Translations under genes and position numbers: made by a program
Shown: piece after piece, positions 9,748 to 17,812 of the stretch
Position numbering within the stretch: the first letter of the stretch is position 1
Layout: each line of letters begins with the position of its first letter
NCBI GenBank assembly: GCA_023412195.1
Contig: JAEYNZ010000134.1
Coordinates: 1-55,649, forward strand
Reading direction: 5' to 3'
DNA: 55,649 bases
Origin: Bacteroidota bacterium
GTDB lineage: Bacteria; Bacteroidota; Bacteroidia; Bacteroidales; Prolixibacteraceae
Notes under the pieces: model-generated
Told to the model about the DNA's origin: nothing
The model's input: only the letters and a program-made list of their open reading frames with translations
Databases searched by the model: none

Positions 9748-10689
9748 ATGTTTCATCATGTAAAAGAACTACAATTCAATGCCAGGGTATCTAAACCCAA
9801 TCCCCGCTTTGCATCCTTGCTGCTCGAACAGTTTGGTGGTCCCAATGGCGAACTAAAGGCCTGCATGCAGTATTTTGTACAGGCATTTGCTGCCCGGATG
9901 CCATACCCCGATAAGTATGACCTGCTTATGGACATTGCAACAGAAGAAATCAGTCATCTTGAAATTGTAGGTGCTACCATTCAGATGCTCCTGAATGGCA
10001 TCAACGGGGAACTGAAGGAGGTTGAAGGAAATTCACTTATAATTGAGATGCTGGGAAAAAAGGATAAGATGGACGATTTGATCCACACCGCACTGATCAA
10101 TCCCCAGTTCCTTGTATTAACAGGAGGCGGGCCACGTTTAACCGACAGCCAGGGGGTTCCATGGCAAGGTTCCTATGTAACTGCCAATGGTGACCTCACT
10201 GTTGATTTGCGGTCCAACATTGCTGCAGAATCTAGGGCAAAGATCGTATATGAAAACCTGATGAAGTTTACCGATGATCCCATGGTAAAAGAAACACTTG
10301 GATTTCTGATGACACGTGAAATTGCTCACCTGCAAATGTTTGAAGCTGCACTTGCCACCATACAGCCAAATTCACCGCCTGCAATCCTTCAGGGTGACCC
10401 GCGGTTCAGCAATACCTACTTTAACCTGTCAAATGGCCCTGAAAGCTTCCGTGGCCCATGGAATGAAGGAAAATCGCCCGACATGCAGGAAGAGTGGGAA
10501 TACATTGAAAATCCTATTGAATACATCTATGAAACAAAAGGGTTGACCACAAAAAAGATTACCGGGACAAAGCGCACAGCCGATTCCACAATGAAAAAGG
10601 AAAAGGAATTAAGTAAAATCCGTTCAAAGGAAATTAAAAGCTCAGTTCCCAAAGGTGAAATGCAGTGGTCGGATTATTCGCACACGTAA
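9748..10689 (+). CDS. Manganese (non-haem) catalase
   Basis: A 313-residue ferritin-like four-helix protein that disproportionates hydrogen peroxide at a di-manganese site. The family pattern is clear: GELKACMQYFVQAF (E35) in helix A, ATEEISHLE with E67 and H70, and a second helix pair ending in TREIAHLQMFEAAL. Family length is about 270-310 residues. The C-terminal 45 residues are Lys/Ser/Thr-rich and probably a flexible tail. It is probably cytoplasmic, since no signal peptide is visible. The gene appears monocistronic, followed by a GGGAC hairpin that could terminate it. Function in peroxide defence is well supported. Confidence 0.94.
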   Translation: MFHHVKELQFNARVSKPNPRFASLLLEQFGGPNGELKACMQYFVQAFAARMPYPDKYDLLMDIATEEISHLEIVGATIQMLLNGINGELKEVEGNSLIIEMLGKKDKMDDLIHTALINPQFLVLTGGGPRLTDSQGVPWQGSYVTANGDLTVDLRSNIAAESRAKIVYENLMKFTDDPMVKETLGFLMTREIAHLQMFEAALATIQPNSPPAILQGDPRFSNTYFNLSNGPESFRGPWNEGKSPDMQEEWEYIENPIEYIYETKGLTTKKITGTKRTADSTMKKEKELSKIRSKEIKSSVPKGEMQWSDYSHT

Positions 10690-10726
10690 GAGTATTGGTC
10701 GCTAGAAAGTTTAATAAAAGGGATTG

Positions 10727-10793
10727 GTGGGACTTTAGGGACTGTAGGGACAATTCGCTGGCCCTCATGTCACATTAGTCCTTAGGTCCCTGT
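10727..10793. repeat. GGGAC-type inverted repeat, copy 2
   Basis: Three left-arm units (GGGACTTTA, GGGACTGTA, GGGAC) are followed by right-arm units (TAGTCCTTAGGTCCCTG) and a T run. The element lies between the catalase and the decayed four-helix-bundle gene, where it can act as a terminator. Confidence 0.7.
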
Positions 10794-10801
10794 TTTTTAT
10801 T

Positions 10802-11226
10802 TCGGATATCGGTTCTTACTTTAGCCATTCGTTCGCGCATGCCACCTTCATGGAAAAGCATCTTCCAGTGAACGTATTTGCAGGTCCAGAAGCCAGATTG
10901 TTAATTTAATTAATGTTATCATGGTGTTGGCACTTTTTTCAGAACTTTCATTTTCAATGGCTGCTTTAAAAGTCTGATAAAATGGCCTGGAAACGCTCCT
11001 GTTGAGCTCCTGAAGGCGTTTTACCAGCTTGTGGCCTATTCCATACCGGCAGCTTTTTCACCCTTAAAAAGTCTTCATAATATATCAGCAACTCTTCTAA
11101 ACTTGCACGGGCAACATTGGTTAATTTGATCTCTGTTTCCTTTGAAGTTCCCGATACAATACTTGCTTCGGCAATGTGTTGTTTTCCACTTCGGGCTGCC
11201 TGCACCATCTGGCTTACCGTGCGGTG
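10802..11226 (-). pseudogene. Decayed four-helix-bundle (S23-type) gene
   Basis: The minus strand matches, base for base over long stretches, the intact gene at 13607-14188. For example, the region encoding RTVSQMVQAARSGK and SIVSGTSKETEIKLTNV is kept. Coding is broken: downstream of VWNR the frame has shifted and ends at 10966. The N-terminal third (about 45 residues) is missing, replaced after GTGCGGT by a simple GCAAAGGGCAGAGAGC-type repeat. It is therefore a truncated, frameshifted duplicate lying 2.8 kb from its intact relative in the same orientation. Confidence 0.8.
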
Positions 11227-11257
11227 TGCAAAGGGCAGAGAGCACAGGGCAAAGCAT
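11226..11257. repeat. Short GGGCA(A/G)AG-type simple repeat at a gene break
   Basis: The sequence GCAAAGGGCAGAGAGCACAG, continuing GGCAAAGC, starts exactly where homology to the intact four-helix-bundle gene stops. It has the same quasi-heptameric make-up as the repeat inserted in the epimerase gene at 18559-18697. Confidence 0.6.
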
Positions 11258-11269
11258 AAAACGTCATAA

Positions 11270-11362
11270 CACTGGGGACTCGTGGGACAAATTGCATATG
11301 AGAGAGCTTTTTGGAAGGCATGGGCTTGTCCCACAGGTCACAGCAGTCCCTTTGTCCCTGGC
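11270..11362. repeat. GGGAC-type inverted repeat, copy 3
   Basis: The left arm GGGGACTCGTGGGACAA is separated by about 50 bases from right-arm units (TTGTCCCACAGGTCACAG, CAGTCCCTTTGTCCCTGG). It lies just upstream of the copper ATPase start and on the 5' side of the decayed four-helix-bundle gene. Confidence 0.65.
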
Positions 11363-11411
11363 TAAAAAGTAATTTGGACTTAATTTTGTAACTTACATCA
11401 AATTTTGGATT

Positions 11412-13523
11412 ATGGAACACCCTCACAAACACCACAATCACAACCATCACCATGATAGTAAACCGGACCAGGGGCATTCACAGGAACCTAAAAAAAAGGA
11501 TATGGCTGAAGATGCCATGGATGCTCCTCACCACGAACATGATCAAAAGGTTGATGGACATGAGCAACACGGGCACGCAGGCCACGATCATGCTTCCATG
11601 ATTGGTGACTTCAAAAAAAGGTTCTGGATTTCGCTGATTGCTTCCATACCCGTCATCCTTCTGTCAGAAATGATTCAGCACTGGTTTGGGTATTCCATTG
11701 AATTTCCCGGCGACCGGTATGTGCTGGCAGTTCTTTCCTCTTTCATCTTCTTTTATGGTGGCTGGCCATTTCTGAAGGGGTTGTGGGATGAGGTCAGAAA
11801 AGGTGCAATTGGCATGATGACCCTGATTGGGGTAGCCATTTCAGTGGCCTGGGCATACAGTACAGCAGTTGTCTTTGGGCTGGAAGGAATGGATTTTTAC
11901 TGGGAGATGGCAACCCTGATTGTTATTATGCTTTTGGGCCACTGGATGGAAATGAAATCCATCAGTCAGGCATCCAGGTCACTTGAGCTTCTTGTAAAAA
12001 TGATGCCTTCAGAAGCCAATGTGGTAATAGGAAATGACGTAATGAAAGTTAGCGTGTCGGAAATATCTCCAGGCGATATCGTGGTGGTTAAACCGGGAGA
12101 AAAAGTTCCGGTCGACGGGCAGGTCATCGAAGGTGAAACGCATATAGATGAAAGCATGCTGACGGGTGAAAGCAAACCTGTAAAGAAAATGAAAGGTGAA
12201 AAGGTCATCGGGGGTTCTGTCAATGGAAATGGGTCTGTGAAAATTAAGGTAACCTCCAGCGGCAACGACAGCTACTTAAATAAGGTTATTAAGCTTGTTG
12301 AGGATGCCCAGAAAGAAAAATCAAAGACACAGCACCTGGCAAATAAGGCAGCTAAGATATTGACCTTTGTAGCCCTGGGAGTTGGTTATGTTACCCTGAT
12401 TACGTGGCTTATGCTGGGTTTCGAATTTGTATTTGCCCTTGAAAGAATGGTTACGGTAATGGTAATATCATGCCCTCATGCGCTTGGACTGGCTGTTCCC
12501 CTTGTTGTTGCCATTTCAACATCGATGTCAGCAAGAAAGGGTCTGCTGATCAGGAACCGTACAACATTTGAAAACAGCAGGAAGATAACAGTGGTTGTCT
12601 TCGATAAAACCGGTACACTTACCAAAGGTTCCCATGAACTGACTTCCATAAAATCCATGGCAGCAGAGTATTCAGATGAAGAACTGTTAAAGCTTGCTGC
12701 CGCGGTTGAACAACATTCGGAACATTACATTGCCAAAGGAATCATCAGTAAAGCCAAGGCGTTGAAATTGAAAATTCCCAGGGCAGACAAGTTTAACTAT
12801 ATGCCTGGGGTCGGGCTGGAAGGTACGGTAGAAGGAAAGGAAATAAAGGTAACAGGCCCAAATTATCTGAAAGATAAAGGCATTGAAGCACCTTCAGTTG
12901 GAGAGGATGCAGGAACAGCAACACTGGTATATGTGATCATTGCAGGTAAGGTAGCCGGTTATTTTTCGTTTGAGGACCAGCTAAGGGAAGAATCCTATGA
13001 AACAATCAGGATACTGAAAGAACAAGGTATCGAAAACCTGCTGCTGACAGGCGATAACGAACGGGTTGCAAAAAAAGTTTCTGACGCATTAAATATGGAC
13101 GGCTTCATGGCCAATGTGCTTCCACATGAAAAACAGGAGAAGGTAAAGGAACTTCAGCAAAAGGGTCATTTTGTTGCGATGACAGGTGATGGCATCAATG
13201 ATGCTCCTGCCCTCGCCCAGGCTGACGTGGGAATTGCTATTGGTTCTGGTACTGATGTTGCTGCTGAAACGGCAGACATCATCCTTGTAAATTCAAATCC
13301 AAAAGACATAGCCAATCTCATCCTGTTTGGCAAGGCAACCTACAGAAAGATGGTGCAGAACCTGGCCTGGGCTACAGGCTATAACCTGGTTGCCATTCCG
13401 CTGGCAGCCGGTGTGCTGTATAATCAGGGGGTGGTGTTAAATCCTGCCGTTGGGGCAGTTTTAATGAGTTTAAGCACAATTATTGTGGCTGTAAATGCGC
13501 AGCTGTTAAAGAGAACCATATAG
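11412..13523 (+). CDS. copB: Copper-type P1B ATPase (CPH subclass, CopB-like)
   Basis: A 703-residue heavy-metal P-type ATPase. The N-terminal 60 residues are a His-rich tail (HHNHNHHHD and further HEH/HGHAGHDH clusters), typical of metal binding in CopB-like pumps. Motifs in order are TGES (251-254), the membrane metal site CPH (354-356), the phosphorylation site DKTGT (D398), and GDGINDAPAL near 594. The CPH motif marks the subclass linked to copper/silver export, unlike CPC-type CopA. The SEHP nucleotide-pocket motif reads SEHY (436-439). No chaperone or regulator gene adjoins it. Cu(I) versus Cu(II)/Ag(I) preference is not decidable from sequence. Confidence 0.9.
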   Translation: MEHPHKHHNHNHHHDSKPDQGHSQEPKKKDMAEDAMDAPHHEHDQKVDGHEQHGHAGHDHASMIGDFKKRFWISLIASIPVILLSEMIQHWFGYSIEFPGDRYVLAVLSSFIFFYGGWPFLKGLWDEVRKGAIGMMTLIGVAISVAWAYSTAVVFGLEGMDFYWEMATLIVIMLLGHWMEMKSISQASRSLELLVKMMPSEANVVIGNDVMKVSVSEISPGDIVVVKPGEKVPVDGQVIEGETHIDESMLTGESKPVKKMKGEKVIGGSVNGNGSVKIKVTSSGNDSYLNKVIKLVEDAQKEKSKTQHLANKAAKILTFVALGVGYVTLITWLMLGFEFVFALERMVTVMVISCPHALGLAVPLVVAISTSMSARKGLLIRNRTTFENSRKITVVVFDKTGTLTKGSHELTSIKSMAAEYSDEELLKLAAAVEQHSEHYIAKGIISKAKALKLKIPRADKFNYMPGVGLEGTVEGKEIKVTGPNYLKDKGIEAPSVGEDAGTATLVYVIIAGKVAGYFSFEDQLREESYETIRILKEQGIENLLLTGDNERVAKKVSDALNMDGFMANVLPHEKQEKVKELQQKGHFVAMTGDGINDAPALAQADVGIAIGSGTDVAAETADIILVNSNPKDIANLILFGKATYRKMVQNLAWATGYNLVAIPLAAGVLYNQGVVLNPAVGAVLMSLSTIIVAVNAQLLKRTI

Positions 13524-13548
13524 GAGGTGCATAACAAAGGATAGCGAA

Positions 13549-13597
13549 GGGACTGGTGGGACTAATGGGACTTCAGGGACAAAGTCCCGTTAGTCCC
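13549..13597. terminator. Strong hairpin of GGGAC units (copy 4), bidirectional terminator candidate
   Basis: Arms 13558-13571 (GGGACTAATGGGAC) and 13584-13597 (GTCCCGTTAGTCCC) pair over 14 positions, with one T/G wobble and a 12-base loop. It sits between the convergent copper ATPase and four-helix-bundle genes, where a bidirectional terminator is expected. It lacks a long T tract. By sequence it is the best-preserved member of the GGGAC repeat family. Confidence 0.65.
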
Positions 13598-13606
13598 TAT
13601 AAAGCA

Positions 13607-14188
13607 CTAACTATTTCTTTTCTTTCTTATTCCGGTTCTTACTTTGGCCATCCGTTCGCGCATGCCACCTTCGTATAGAAAGGCATCTTCCAGTGATCTT
13701 AACTGCCGGTCCAGGAGCCAGGTTGTTATTTTAATTAAGATTATCATGGTGTTGGCACAAATCTCCGGGCTTTCATGTTCAATGGCATTTTTAAAAGTTT
13801 CGTAGGTTGGTTTTGGAACACTTTTATTTAGTTCCTGAATGCGTTTGACCAACCTGTGGTCTCTATTCCAGACAGGCAGTTTTTGTACCCTTAAGAAGTC
13901 TTCATAATCTATCAGGAGTTCTTCCAGACTTGCACGTGAAACATTGGTTAGTTTGATTTCTGTTTCCTTTGAAGTTCCTGATACAATACTGGCTTCGACA
14001 ATGTTTTGTTTTCCGCTGCGGGCAGCCTGCACCATCTGGCTCACAGTGCGGTCGTATTTATTAAAGAACCGTGTGGTAAAATACACTGTGCCATCATAAA
14101 TGATTTCTGCTTTCTGGAAAGTTATCAGGTTGCGGTAGCCACCATGAGGGGGGATGAAGCCTTCGGCATTGTTACTTGTATAGGTCAT
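13607..14188 (-). CDS. Four-helix-bundle protein (S23 / 23S rRNA IVS-type)
   Basis: A 193-residue protein of the 23S-rRNA-intervening-sequence (S23) four-helix-bundle family. It is recognised from YRNLITFQKAEIIYDGTVYF, RTVSQMVQAARSGKQNIVEA, TEIKLTNVSRASLEELLIDY and the C-terminal helix IILIKITTWLLDRQL. These are small pentameric helical bundles of unclear cellular role, related in fold to the Avd accessory protein of diversity-generating retroelements. It is longer than the common 115-130 residues, with extensions of about 15 residues at the N terminus and 35 at the C terminus. GGGAC hairpins lie on both sides, and a decayed duplicate lies at 10802-11226. Confidence 0.85.
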   Translation of the reverse strand: MTYTSNNAEGFIPPHGGYRNLITFQKAEIIYDGTVYFTTRFFNKYDRTVSQMVQAARSGKQNIVEASIVSGTSKETEIKLTNVSRASLEELLIDYEDFLRVQKLPVWNRDHRLVKRIQELNKSVPKPTYETFKNAIEHESPEICANTMIILIKITTWLLDRQLRSLEDAFLYEGGMRERMAKVRTGIRKKRNS

Positions 14189-14360
14189 TTTTGTGTGGAA
14201 AGAAAGATTAGCAATTAAAAAAGTTTACAGTTTTAGCGGATTATTATCGGCGAATGTTTGTAAAATTAAAGAACATTTAACTGGAAAACAAAATATAGTG
14301 GCATTTTTTTTTAGGAATTCAACTGGGAAATATTATTGATACCTGCCAAGGTACTTAAAG

Positions 14361-14436
14361 TGACCAAAGGGACTTGAGGGACAGTGTCTCACCAGTCACT
14401 TTGATCCCTTTGGTCCTTCTGGTCTTTTTAGTCCCT
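14361..14436. repeat. GGGAC-type inverted repeat, copy 5
   Basis: The left arm 14362-14382 (GACCAAAGGGACTTGAGGGAC) can be read as 20 bases plus one, and it pairs imperfectly with the right arm 14395-14415. Further GTCC units follow to 14436. It lies between the divergent side of the four-helix-bundle gene and the 3' end of ligD. Confidence 0.7.
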
Positions 14437-14453
14437 ATTTCTTTTTATTTGGG

Positions 14454-16472
14454 TTATTTTAATTCTTTTAACCTCTCAAGTGCCCTTTCCATATCTATTC
14501 CTTTACCCAATAAACCAGAAAATACATCACCCTGTTCCTTTGCTTTTTCGAAAGCATTGTGGATTGTAAAGTCAAGGATTTTCAATCCTTTTTTAATTCC
14601 ATCCCAATACAGCGGCATAGAAACCGGGGCTCCAGGCCTTGCCCTCACAGAATAAGGTGATGCCACTGTGGCCTGGGGGCGGTTTTGCAGAAAATCAAGA
14701 TATACCTTCCCTTTTCTTTTGGATGTCAAACGTTCAATGCTTGTAAAATCAGGCAGCTGTTGTTGTACCACTTTAACTATTGCACGGCCAAATTCTTTTG
14801 AATCTTCAAAGGTGTATTTTCTTTCTAGCGGAATGTAAATATGCAAACCGGTTGAACCGGAAGTCTTGCAATAAGAAGGCACACCTATGGCATCAAGAAG
14901 CTGCCTGATTTTCTGTGCTGCCTCTATAACCTGCTCAAAAGGATTGTTGTCGGGGTCAAGATCCAGTATGCACCAGTCAGGGTGGTCAGGATCCTCCTTC
15001 CTGCTGCTCCAGGGGTTCATAGATATGCACCCCAAAGACACAAGATAAAGCAGTCCTGCTTCATCCGAGCAAACCGGAAATTCCTTTTCCCGCTCATCAG
15101 TCTCACTGTAATAGTTATAAGTTGGAAGCCAGGCAGGCACTTTTCCTTTTACATCCTTCTGGTAGAAACCTTTTTTATGAATTCCTCCGGGAAACCTATA
15201 CATGGTTTGCGGGCGGTCAACGATATAAGGCAAAATGTAAGGAGCTATCCTGTAGTAATAATTGAGTAAGTCTCTTTTTGTAATTCCCTGTTCAGGCCAA
15301 TACGCTTTGCTTAAACTGGAGAATTTTATTGTTTTCCCGTTGATCTCCCTTGTTTGCGATTCCTCTGATGGATTCAAAAAGGTACTCCTCCCCTTTTCTT
15401 CCACTCCGGGTATTATTTGAACTTCCTGTTTATTCTCTTTACTGCCTTTTTCTTCTTGAAAGGCTGGTACTTCACGTACTACCTGCCCGGCTGATTTATC
15501 CTCACGAATACCCTTAAAAGAAGGGTGACGGAATTTACCATCCGTGGTAACTGTTTTATATGTGATTTCTGCAACTACCTCAGGCTTTACCCATACCACT
15601 TCTGCTTTAGGGGGGTTAGGACGAAAGCGCGAAGGTTTATTATATTCCGGCTCCACATTGAAAGGACATTTTTTAATTTTCAAAGGATTTACCATGTCAA
15701 GAATGTCTTTCTGAGTCTTCTTATTGAAACCTGTACCTACTGATCCCGTGTACACAAACTCACCATTTTCAAAAATTCCTGTAAGAAGGGAACTAAACAG
15801 CCTTGATGTATTCTCATTGATCGTGTATCCACCAATAACAACTTCCTGATGTCTCTGGGTTTTTATTTTCAACCAGTCTTTTGTCCGCAGCCCGGGTTTA
15901 TATAAACTGTCAGGTTTTTTTGCCATAATACCTTCCAGTCCCATTTTATTGATTAAACCGAAAAATTCATCTCCTGTAACATTAAAGCTGTCGCTAAACC
16001 TGATTGAACCCTTACCTGGAATTGTGTCCTTCAGAATTTTCCGTCTATCCTTTAGAGGAAGATCCATAAGGTTTTGCCCATTTAACCAAAGGATATCGAA
16101 GGCAATGAAAACGAGGGTTCCGTCGGCTTCACTGCGCCAGGCCTGGAGTGCAGAGAAATCAGGCCTGCCCTTTTTATCCAGAACAACAATTTCACCGTCA
16201 ATCACTGCATTGACAGGAAGATTTGCAATGGCTTTATGTATTGGGTAGAACTTTTCATTAAAAGATTTCAGGTTGCGTGATTTCAAATCAACAACCTTTT
16301 CATTTTTGTAGGCAATGGCACGGAATCCATCCCATTTCACTTCATAAACCCAACTTCCTTCACTTGCAGGTTTACTTACCAAAGTAGCGAGCATGGGTTC
16401 CACATCAACAGGCATAGCCGATTTTCTGATGCCTTTTAAAATCCCGGGTATACTTTTTTCTTTTGTGGGCAT
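14454..16472 (-). CDS. ligD: LigD: ATP-dependent DNA ligase with polymerase/primase domain
   Basis: A 672-residue bacterial non-homologous end-joining enzyme. The N-terminal ligase domain carries the adenylation motif EVKWDGFRAI (Lys46), DGEIVVLD and the OB-fold part to about 330. A linker follows, then the LigD polymerase domain (about 375-672) with the catalytic DLDP motif in WCILDLDPDNN. The order is ligase then polymerase, and the 3'-phosphoesterase domain found in Pseudomonas and Mycobacterium LigD is absent. A Ku gene usually sits beside ligD but none is in this window. GGGAC repeats lie at both gene ends. Confidence 0.93.
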   Translation of the reverse strand: MPTKEKSIPGILKGIRKSAMPVDVEPMLATLVSKPASEGSWVYEVKWDGFRAIAYKNEKVVDLKSRNLKSFNEKFYPIHKAIANLPVNAVIDGEIVVLDKKGRPDFSALQAWRSEADGTLVFIAFDILWLNGQNLMDLPLKDRRKILKDTIPGKGSIRFSDSFNVTGDEFFGLINKMGLEGIMAKKPDSLYKPGLRTKDWLKIKTQRHQEVVIGGYTINENTSRLFSSLLTGIFENGEFVYTGSVGTGFNKKTQKDILDMVNPLKIKKCPFNVEPEYNKPSRFRPNPPKAEVVWVKPEVVAEITYKTVTTDGKFRHPSFKGIREDKSAGQVVREVPAFQEEKGSKENKQEVQIIPGVEEKGRSTFLNPSEESQTREINGKTIKFSSLSKAYWPEQGITKRDLLNYYYRIAPYILPYIVDRPQTMYRFPGGIHKKGFYQKDVKGKVPAWLPTYNYYSETDEREKEFPVCSDEAGLLYLVSLGCISMNPWSSRKEDPDHPDWCILDLDPDNNPFEQVIEAAQKIRQLLDAIGVPSYCKTSGSTGLHIYIPLERKYTFEDSKEFGRAIVKVVQQQLPDFTSIERLTSKRKGKVYLDFLQNRPQATVASPYSVRARPGAPVSMPLYWDGIKKGLKILDFTIHNAFEKAKEQGDVFSGLLGKGIDMERALERLKELK

Positions 16473-17063
16473 AATTTTAATTTAAAGATGAAGCTGCTAT
16501 AATTATACCAGATATTTACACCATGCACTTTGGGATATGGAGAAGCTAATAGGACTGTTGGGACTTGTCAGGACAACAGCACATGTTTTTTATTTAAGCT
16601 TTTCCCAGATTATTAATAAGACAATGTTTGATTGTAATTGTTCTGTCGGAATTGCACAATATCTGCAAAGCAAAAGGACCATATATTTTACTTTTTTTCA
16701 TACCTCAGGTCAAAGTCAGCAATTAAACATCGGAGGATGAACATTTTGGACATATATTAATCTTCTTACATATGGTTAAAAGACATAATGCTCTTAAATT
16801 AAAAGCCAATAGAACGGCATTTTATGCCTCTGATTATTAGTTTATTATATCTAATTTACATAACAATAAATATTTTTTTTAAAAAAAATCGTAAAAAATT
16901 TGCTATTGATCGAAAAAACATTCATAACTTTTCATTACCCATATTGAGTAAGATATTTACTCAAAAATAATAGTAGGTTTCTTATGTAACTGAAGGGGCG
17001 AAGCTGTGAAAATAGCTCACCATACCCAAATCACTTACTCATAATCTCCGCCAGTCGTTAATA
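16473..17063. other. Long AT-rich intergenic region before the polysaccharide locus
   Basis: This 591-base stretch separates divergent ligD from the locus regulator. It holds a weak GGGAC-type half-repeat (16547-16576: AGGACTGTTGGGACTTGTCA), a very AT-rich tract (about 16850-16915) and a perfect palindrome at 16944-16964. I see no convincing gene. A 67-codon frame at 16537 has no family resemblance. Confidence 0.5.
16944..16964. promoter_or_regulatory. Perfect palindrome, candidate operator of the polysaccharide locus
   Basis: The arms TTGAGTAA and TTACTCAA are separated by GATAT, 99 bases upstream of the winged-helix regulator that opens the polysaccharide locus. The symmetry suits a dimeric DNA-binding protein. 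The binding partner is unknown, and the adjacent regulator is the obvious guess. Confidence 0.4.
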
Positions 17064-17675
17064 ATGCTCGATATCATTGTTTCCTCCAAAACCCGGATTA
17101 AACTTTTAATCAAGTTCTTTCTTTTTGAAGAAACGAAGGGTTATTTGCGCAGTATGGAAAGGGAATTTCATGAATCCTCCAATTCGATCAGAGTTGAGCT
17201 CAACAAGTTTGTCAGCGCCGGATTGTTAATTTCCGAACGAAGGGGGAAAAGAAAGTACTACAGGGCCAATTCTGAACATCCATTATATCATGAACTAAAA
17301 CTCATGGTTCATAAAACAGTTGGCATCGACCAGATCACAGAAAAAATAACCACTCAAACAGTAAACCTTTCAGCAGCATTTGTAACCGGTGATTTTGCCA
17401 ACGGCATCAATTCCGATACTATAGAATTGGCGCTGGTTGGAGTTAACATGGATTCAGATCATATAGACAAGTGTGTTAAAAATGTTGAAGACATTATTCA
17501 CCGCCGGATTATGTACCTGCTTTACACTCCTGATCAAATGGATTATTATTTTAAAGAAAAATCACATCTGCTGATTTGGAAGGCTGATCACGATCCGGTA
17601 CAACATTATAAACCAGAACAACCAGATAAATCTCCATATATAGCAAATTCCGGTTACCGGTCTGAAACGGTTTAA
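17064..17675 (+). CDS. Winged-helix regulator with nucleotidyltransferase-like C-terminal domain
   Basis: A 203-residue protein with an N-terminal winged helix (about 1-75; NSIRVELNKFVSAGLLISER is the recognition region and RRGKRKYYRAN the wing). The C-terminal part (about 100-190) resembles the MNT-type nucleotidyltransferase fold seen in ArsR-like regulators, but with no clear catalytic acidic pair. Proteins of this build often stand first in Bacteroidota capsule, O-antigen and exopolysaccharide loci, which fits its place here. It probably controls the operon downstream. The signal is unknown. Confidence 0.75.
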   Translation: MLDIIVSSKTRIKLLIKFFLFEETKGYLRSMEREFHESSNSIRVELNKFVSAGLLISERRGKRKYYRANSEHPLYHELKLMVHKTVGIDQITEKITTQTVNLSAAFVTGDFANGINSDTIELALVGVNMDSDHIDKCVKNVEDIIHRRIMYLLYTPDQMDYYFKEKSHLLIWKADHDPVQHYKPEQPDKSPYIANSGYRSETV

Positions 17676-17812
17676 CCCTTAATTTGTAATAACCAATATT
17701 ATTACACCTGCCATAAATACAAACCCCATTTAGTAATCCTTGTGGACATTAATTTTCCACATCCGATTAATTCTGTATTTAGCACATAAAAATAATCTAC
17801 CTTTCATCAAAC

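Noticed and set aside
13607..14188. Four-helix-bundle gene as the Avd part of a diversity-generating retroelement
   Set aside because: No reverse transcriptase gene and no template/variable repeat pair are near; the fit is to the S23 family only.
16537..16740. 67-codon open frame before the polysaccharide locus
   Set aside because: No family resemblance; it covers a repeat fragment and AT-rich DNA.
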